Assembly: GCF_033958435.1 (NCBI RefSeq)
Contig: NC_134138.1
Location: 188,081,298 to 188,145,297, forward strand
Length of the DNA: 64,000 bases
Direction of reading: 5' to 3'
Origin: Carettochelys insculpta
Taxonomy: Eukaryota > Chordata > Testudines > Carettochelyidae
Positions 58,690 to 64,000 of this stretch are shown piece by piece. How positions within the stretch are numbered: the stretch's first letter is position 1; each line of letters opens with the position of its first letter. The position numbers and the translations under genes are program-made. The notes under the pieces were generated by a model. That model saw only the letters and a program-made list of their open reading frames with translations, was not told the origin of the DNA and searched no databases.

Positions 58690-58790
58690 ATTTTCACATT
58701 GCTTAGCACCTTCCTTCTGTGGATCTCAAAGCACTTTACAGATGTAAATAAAGTAAGCCTAAACCTTCCTATTAATTAGACTAATATTAC
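58690..58790 (-). mobile_element. MIR-like SINE remnant
   Basis: GCACCTTCCTTCTGTGGATC and TCAAAGCACTTTACAGATGT resemble part of an old SINE or LINE tail of the MIR/L3 type on the minus strand. Tentative. Confidence 0.35.
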
Positions 58791-59189
58791 TATGTAACTT
58801 TACAAAAGAAATATTGAAGTTCAAAGAATTTAAGGGTGGGACTTTTAGGGATACTGAAGGCAGGTGGACAACAGTCACTGAAAGTCAGTTAATTCCTCAG
58901 TGTCCAGATAAACTACTGAAATGCGATATGAACAGAGGGTTCATGAACATTTGTTCAATTTCTGAAGAGGATTCTATAAAATTTTGCAATTTCCAAGCTT
59001 TCTTATTTACAATACTAGCAAAAAGACCCAACATTGCTTGGGTATTTAAGTGATATAAGGATTTTTTGTGTGTTTGGAAAATAAAAGGAAAAAGGATATG
59101 GCTATTGAAATGATTGGAGGCTAACTGTGTGGGGGAGTTGTGGGGAGGCAGCAGGCCTCCTCCTACATGGCACTGCAACCAAGTGGCAG
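58791..59189. other. No gene seen
   Basis: A frame at 58,814-59,053 has no recognisable domain. Confidence 0.35.
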
Positions 59190-59535
59190 GAAAGAGGGTT
59201 GAGGTAGACGAGCACTTTACCTCTACCAGTAAGGTGGAGAGTCCTGTCTCCACATGGCCACTGTTCTCTTGCTGTGGTTGCCCCTAGTGGTCATTCTGCC
59301 ATATCGCTGTTCCCTGCACTCACTGTCCCTTCTAGAGGCCCCTCCCTTTCCAGGTCCTGGGCAAGTCTGGGATTTCAGGCATTTCCCACTGTGCAAGCAC
59401 AACCAAACTCTGACTTTGGTTTCAGTTAGTGTAAGAGGAAGCTGTGTACCAAATTTCATGGTCATAACCCTTATGGCTTAAGAGTTCTCGAACAAACACA
59501 GCACTGATGGATGGACGCACTTCAAAATATATAGT
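59190..59535 (+). repeat. Unclassified dispersed repeat, copy 3
   Basis: GTGCAAGCACAACCAAACTC, AGAGGAAGCTGTGTACCAAA, AGAGTTCTCGAACAAACACA and the ending ATATATAGTAGAT align with the repeats at 34,425 and 48,640. Confidence 0.6.
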
Positions 59536-60488
59536 AGATGTCCCTTTCCCCCTTTATGGTGAGTATGAAAGTGCCAACAAATGTGTTGTTTAGAGGCTAT
59601 CTGAGTCTTGCAGAATGCTCCCTCCATCAGAGCTCCAGTAGCAAGAAATGGGGAACTCACTCTCCAACTCCACCCATCTTCATGCAGAAGTAGTTCAATG
59701 CCAACTGGGACCTGACTCTAAACACCAAGTACATAATTTCTTTTTCTTCTCTTATTTTTTGAAAAAGAGACAATGAGGAAATTAAATGCAACCCATTCTC
59801 TGTTAATGGAACAGTAAGGTTATATAGTTAAAATAACAGAAAATGAAACTGTGGCCAATTGTAATTTGGTCAAACTGTCAGAGCACAGTATGCAAAATAT
59901 CTAAAGCTGAACCCTTTTATCCACGATCAGAGAAGATGAGAACTAAATTACATTCTCACTATATTTTGCAAATAAATATTCCAGGTGTCAAAAGAGTGAT
60001 TTTTAAATACATCATATTCTTGTTATTAAAGAAAATATAACAACCATGTGTCCTTGATGCCCACATCAAAAAACTCGTGAGAGATTTCATCTTGTGAGGG
60101 GAAATTCTTTCTCAATAATAAGCAACTGTGTTGACCTTCCTTATTCATTGCAATGGAAATCATTCCATTCCGTAAATTAATAAAACTGAAAAAGAGGATG
60201 TAGTTAGAAGAGAAATGTATGTGAAAAACAGTGGCGTGCTTTGTTCAACATACTTTATTATCATTTCAATTCTTTTCAGAGTAATCTTTTTCAGAGTGAT
60301 CAGGAATCAAGCAAAGTACTTGTTTCCACTCAGAAGTAGTCATGACTAGAGATGGACCTAAACTGCAACATTTGAATTTGGATAGGCAGAAGTTGGTTAG
60401 CTATTTAGTGACACAGGTGAGCAATAAAATTTGGATAAAGATAAAGATTCAAACTTAAAGGTCCAAATCCATAAACCTTGTTCACTTT
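59536..60488. other. No gene seen
   Basis: AT-rich DNA before Harbinger copy C. Confidence 0.35.
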
Positions 60489-60856
60489 GGCCACATCTAC
60501 ACTACACCATAATTTCAAAGGAGTTTATTTCGAAGTCCACGTTCAAAGCAACAAACTTCGAAAATGCACATCCACACACACAAAGCGGAGCTAATTCACC
60601 ATCCGCTATTTCAAAATAGTGGCCTGGCACTTCAAAAGAAAGCATCTACACACCCATGGCCCCTATTGTGAAATAAGAGGCCAGGAAATTCTGCGGACAG
60701 AGGTCACATGGCTAAAAAGCCCTTCTGGGGCCCGCAGCCAGATGATCCTTGAACGGATCCCTCCCAACACGCACTTCATGCACATGCTCAGGGCTGCCAG
60801 GTTGTGCACAGCACAGCACCCCCTTTGCACAGAGCCGAGCCATTGCAGAGATGCTT

Positions 60857-62152
60857 ATGGATCCGCAGCAGCTCCCCAAGGGAGATTTCCTCCAAGCCGT
60901 AGCCAGCCTGCTGGCAGCACTGCTGGTGGCTATCCTCCAGCAGCACTGCCGGGCCAGCCACAAAGGCCCCCTGCTGCAGGCCCTCTGCCAGAGGCAGGGG
61001 CTGCGCCCCACCCCAGTGATTCAGCGACGCTGGGGCTTTTCCACTGGCACCGACTGGTGGGACTGCCTCATGCTGTGGGACTGGGACAATGAACAGTAGA
61101 TGCACAACTTCTGGATGACCAAGCAGACCTTCGAGAAGCCCTGCCACTGGCTCAGCTCAGACCTCCAGCACCAGGACGCAGCCTGCACTCCCCCTGTGCA
61201 AGACGGTAGCCATTGCCCTCTGCAAGCTGGCCACCCCAGAGAGCCAGTGTTCCATCAGACATCAGTTCGGGCCAGGCCAGTGCCACACACACACTGGGAG
61301 GCGGGGAACCCAGCAAGGAGTGGCTCTGCACGGGGATGGGGAGGAGGTCCCTACATAGGGATGGGTACCACCCAGATTACGCACGCATGGTGGCATCTGT
61401 CTTCCACCTCAGGCACGTCGTCTGGGCAATCAACACCCTTCTCCTCCGATGGATGGTCACCATTGGGAACTTGGATGTCACCCTTGCTGGCTTCACAGAC
61501 CAGGGTTTCCCCAACTGTTTTGGCATCCTGGACGGCATGCACATCGTCATCCGGGCCCTGGAACACAGCTCCGGTGCATTTACAAACAGAAACGAGTATA
61601 ACTCTGTGGTCTTCCAGGCCCTTGTCAACACCAGGGGTTGGTTCATGGTCATGTGTGTGGGATGATCAGGCAGAGCCCATGATGCCTGGGTGTTTCAGAA
61701 CTCATGGCTTAGCTGCAGGCTGCAGAATCCACCTCCCCCACAGGAGCTCTCAGTAGGAGACACCACTTTGCCCCCCTGTATTGTGGTGGATGCTGCTTAC
61801 CCCTGCACCTGTCGTACGTGAGACCCTACACAGGATGCACCCACCCTGCCCAGAACATTTTTAACACACACCTGAACCATGCCAGGAACACAGATGAGCG
61901 GGCATTTGGGCAGGCTGAAGGGGTAATTTAGATGCTTCCTCATGAGGCTGGAGATTAGCCTCCCGAACGTGCCCATGGTAGTTGTGGCCTGCTGTGCAAT
62001 ATTGTGGAGAGTAAAGAGGAACCATTCACTGGACCGCCAAGCCCGCTGCCAGGTATGAGCAGCCACATGCAGCCCCGTGCCTCGAGGTGCACAGAGACGG
62101 GGTGCATGTCAGTTAGGCCCTGAGGGAACCCTTCATCCGGGGCCCGCAGTGA
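60857..62152 (+). pseudogene. Harbinger transposase pseudogene, copy C
   Basis: Starts MDPQQLPKGD. STGTDWWDCLMLWDWDNEQ aligns with TDWWERLVLGEWDNEH of copy A, and a TAG at 61,097-61,099 stands where copy A has TGG. Frameshifts follow. Exon 2 is recognisable as NCFGILDGMHIVIRALEHSS, YNSVVFQALVNTRG, a TGA at 61,663-61,665, then VVDAAYP near 61,788 and a DERAFG trace near 61,890. All catalytic motifs can be placed, but stops and shifts make the gene dead. Confidence 0.82.
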
Positions 62153-62274
62153 CCCTCCCCCAGCCAAATCCCAACTACACCCCCCTCCGCAACCCCACCT
62201 CTCACCAGCCCCTGCACTACACAATAAGGATGCAGGAGTAGGGGTAGATCTTGAACATTAACTTTACTGTTGTA

Positions 62275-62280
62275 AATAAA
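62275..62280 (+). terminator. Putative polyadenylation signal, copy C
   Basis: AATAAA downstream of the decayed transposase, in the same relative place as in copies A and B. Confidence 0.4.
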
Positions 62281-62402
62281 AGTTGAATGTTTATAAACCA
62301 CTAAACCCAACAAATGCCTACAGCTATGTACAAGGGGGGAACTACATACAAGAGGGATTGGGCGGTGACACTGGGGGGAGAGAACCAACTTGGAGGAGGG
62401 GG

Positions 62403-64000
62403 TCAGAGTGAGTGAGGCTCAGCTGTCCACTGGGGTGGAAAGCTGGGAGACATGGCGACCATAGGAGCCCCTGCCTCCCTGGGTCCTGGGAACCCCTCGG
62501 GGCTGAGTTGGGGCTGGGAGAATGGGAATATAAGGGCATTAGGAGGAATGCGGTGGCCTTGGGGTTGGCGGGAGGCAGGGGGGAACGGGGGGAGCTGGTG
62601 GGGAGGGAGGGGCCTGTACGCCCTGGGTGTCACTGGCCACCAGCTACCACCCAAGCAGGCAGCAGGTAGGAAGGTTAGCAGGAGCAGGGCCACAAGGTTG
62701 ACAGCCACCCTGGGAGCAGTGGGGGTGCTGCAGAAGGTGCTGTGGGGGGGTGCGGCGGGGTGGGCTAACGAGAGAGTGGGAGGTTGGGCGAGGCAGGTGG
62801 CCACAACCTGGGTCAGGGTTTCTAGGCTGTCTGCCAGCCACACCCACACCTCCTGCTCCATCGCCAGCCAGTCCCGGAGCACTGTGGTCATCTCCCATAT
62901 GATGGCCCTGTTGGTGGCTGCCTCCTCATCCTCCCATAGGCGGCAGTGGGTGGGACATGTCCCAACCCATCGGCAACACCATGGGGACATGGGCTCAGGT
63001 GGGGTTACAACTCCTGGTCCTCTGTAGCTGTAGGCTGGTCCCAGACAGGGCTTGGGCAGCTCCTGGACGGTGGACCTGTATGGAGAGAAAAGAACAGGGA
63101 GACCTCCTGTGAATCCTGTGTCCTGACCCTGGGGGCTGGGCGCCCCTTCCACTGGCCCCCACCCACTGCCCTGCTCTTGGATGTCCCCGGGAGCCTCCTG
63201 GGATCCTGGGAGCAGAGGGGTTCCCGCCTGGTGAGGGTCAGGCTGGGTTTGGTGGTACCGCCCTTCCCCAGGCATGTGGACTGTGGGGCTGTGCATGGGC
63301 AGGCACCGAGTGTCACATGGGCATGTGGCCCCCTGCTGCCTGTTGCAGGGGCAGGGTCCCCCTCCCCAGGCTCCGAGGCATCCCAAACACCCCGTACCTA
63401 CCAGCTGGTACCTCCATGAAATTGGGTGATTCCCAGCTGGAATGAACCAGCTCAATGTCCCGGAGTGGATGGCGATGACAAGAGTCCCATTGTTGGAACC
63501 CTTGTCCTCGCTCCCAGCCTTGGTCCCTTGGTCCTCCAGGCTGGTGCTGGTGGCTCCTGCGGGTCCCAGTTCCTTGTGTGTGGCTGCCTTAGGATCCTCC
63601 TCAGTCTTCGTGAGGGGGAGCAGCAGTGTCCTGGAGGTGCTCCAGGGGTTGCACCTCCTTCAGCTCCAGGAGGCAGTGGAGCTCCTCATAATGGGGGCAC
63701 TAGGTGGGATGTGCCCCCAACCGGCTGGTGGAGTCCCGGGCTCAGCAGTAGGCATACTGGAGCTCCTTGACTTTTGTACGAACACAGTCACTGCTCTGGC
63801 AGGGGTGTCCCCGGCTGGAGAGGCCTCTAGCCAGCTGGTTGAACGCATCCATGTTCTGTCACCATACCCCAGTTTGGAGCAGGACCTCCTCCCCCCACAG
63901 CACAAACAGGTCCTTGACTTCCTCCTGCATCCAGGAGGGGCCTCTTTTCTGCCAGCATTGGCTGAGTTGCTGGGACCCCTCGCTGGGCTCACTGGTGGGC
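62403..64000 (-). pseudogene. Myb/SANT-like partner pseudogene, copy C, partial
   Basis: On the minus strand exon 2 (63,075-62,403) is open, begins after a good acceptor (TTTTCTCTCCATACAG) and includes the helical stretch TVLRDWLAMEQEVWVWLADS and a Pro-rich tail. The exon 1 donor (CTG before GTAGGTAC, exon end about 63,402) is conserved. The Myb/SANT domain in exon 1 (about 63,953-63,677) reads RGPSWMQEEVKDLFVLWGEE and VRTKVKELQYAYC but has three in-frame stops, at GVW-stop-QNMDAF, YAYC-stop-ARD and HPT-stop-CPHY. The 5' end lies outside the window. Confidence 0.75.

Larger units (their letters stand above)
60489..64000 (+). mobile_element. Harbinger transposon copy C, old and decayed, runs off the window
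   Basis: The left tip GGCCACATCTACACTACACC is followed by degenerate TTCGAAGT and CTATTTCAAAATAG subterminal words, a transposase pseudogene on plus and a Myb-like pseudogene on minus. Gene order and the middle region (AATGTTTATAAACCAC, ACAGCTATGTACAAGGGGG) match copies A and B, but divergence is much greater. The right tip lies beyond the window. Confidence 0.82.

Overview
The window is vertebrate nuclear DNA, most likely from a turtle. The evidence is a CR1 LINE tail, MIR-like fragments, several copies of a tRNA-derived SINE of the kind known from turtles (conserved block with CACCTTAAAGACTAACA), and many DNA-transposon copies whose ends read GGCTACGTCTACACGTGCAC. No bacterial features, CRISPR arrays, tRNA or rRNA genes are visible. 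I see no host protein-coding exon that I can defend, so this looks like intergenic or large-intron sequence. The only real genes belong to transposons. The species assignment is inference from repeat content.

Region by region. 1-21.9 kb is AT-rich, apparently gene-free DNA carrying scattered repeats: a CR1 tail, a small hAT element, an internally deleted Harbinger copy (7.1-7.8 kb), a pogo-like element with a G-rich minisatellite (8.1-9.1 kb), a Tigger-like element (11.9-12.3 kb), foldback MITEs (15.4 and 18.5 kb), a palindromic SINE pair (17.5 kb) and a hAT-like MITE (19.5 kb). 21,989-26,809 is the centrepiece: a complete 4.8-kb PIF/Harbinger transposon (copy A) with both terminal inverted repeats, a TTT target duplication and two convergent two-exon genes. 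One encodes a DDE transposase of about 417 residues, the other a Myb/SANT-like DNA-binding partner of about 428 residues. 26.8-49.9 kb is again AT-rich with SINEs, MITEs, an LTR-like repeat (33.9 kb), two more pogo-like elements (34.7 and 43.9 kb) and a deleted Harbinger derivative (43.1 kb). 50.5-55.8 kb holds a 711-bp deleted Harbinger copy (D) followed after about 130 bp by a second full-size but left-truncated and mutated copy (B). 56.4-57.9 kb has two large foldback MITEs. 60.5 kb to the end is a third, older and heavily decayed Harbinger copy (C) that runs off the window.

How the genes work together. In Harbinger elements generally the transposase supplies the DDE nuclease and the Myb-like protein helps it reach the nucleus and the transposon ends. 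Here both genes of copy A sit back to back at their 3' ends, and each starts just inside its own end of the element, behind the same motif (CCCTTAAAGGGCCCCTCCC) in the same orientation. Copy A keeps the catalytic D, D and E, a phase-0 transposase intron and an open Myb frame. Its Myb intron acceptor is mutated, but a second AG 15 nt downstream preserves the frame. Copies B and C are pseudogenes, and the deleted copies and foldback elements with the same tip could have been mobilised in trans.
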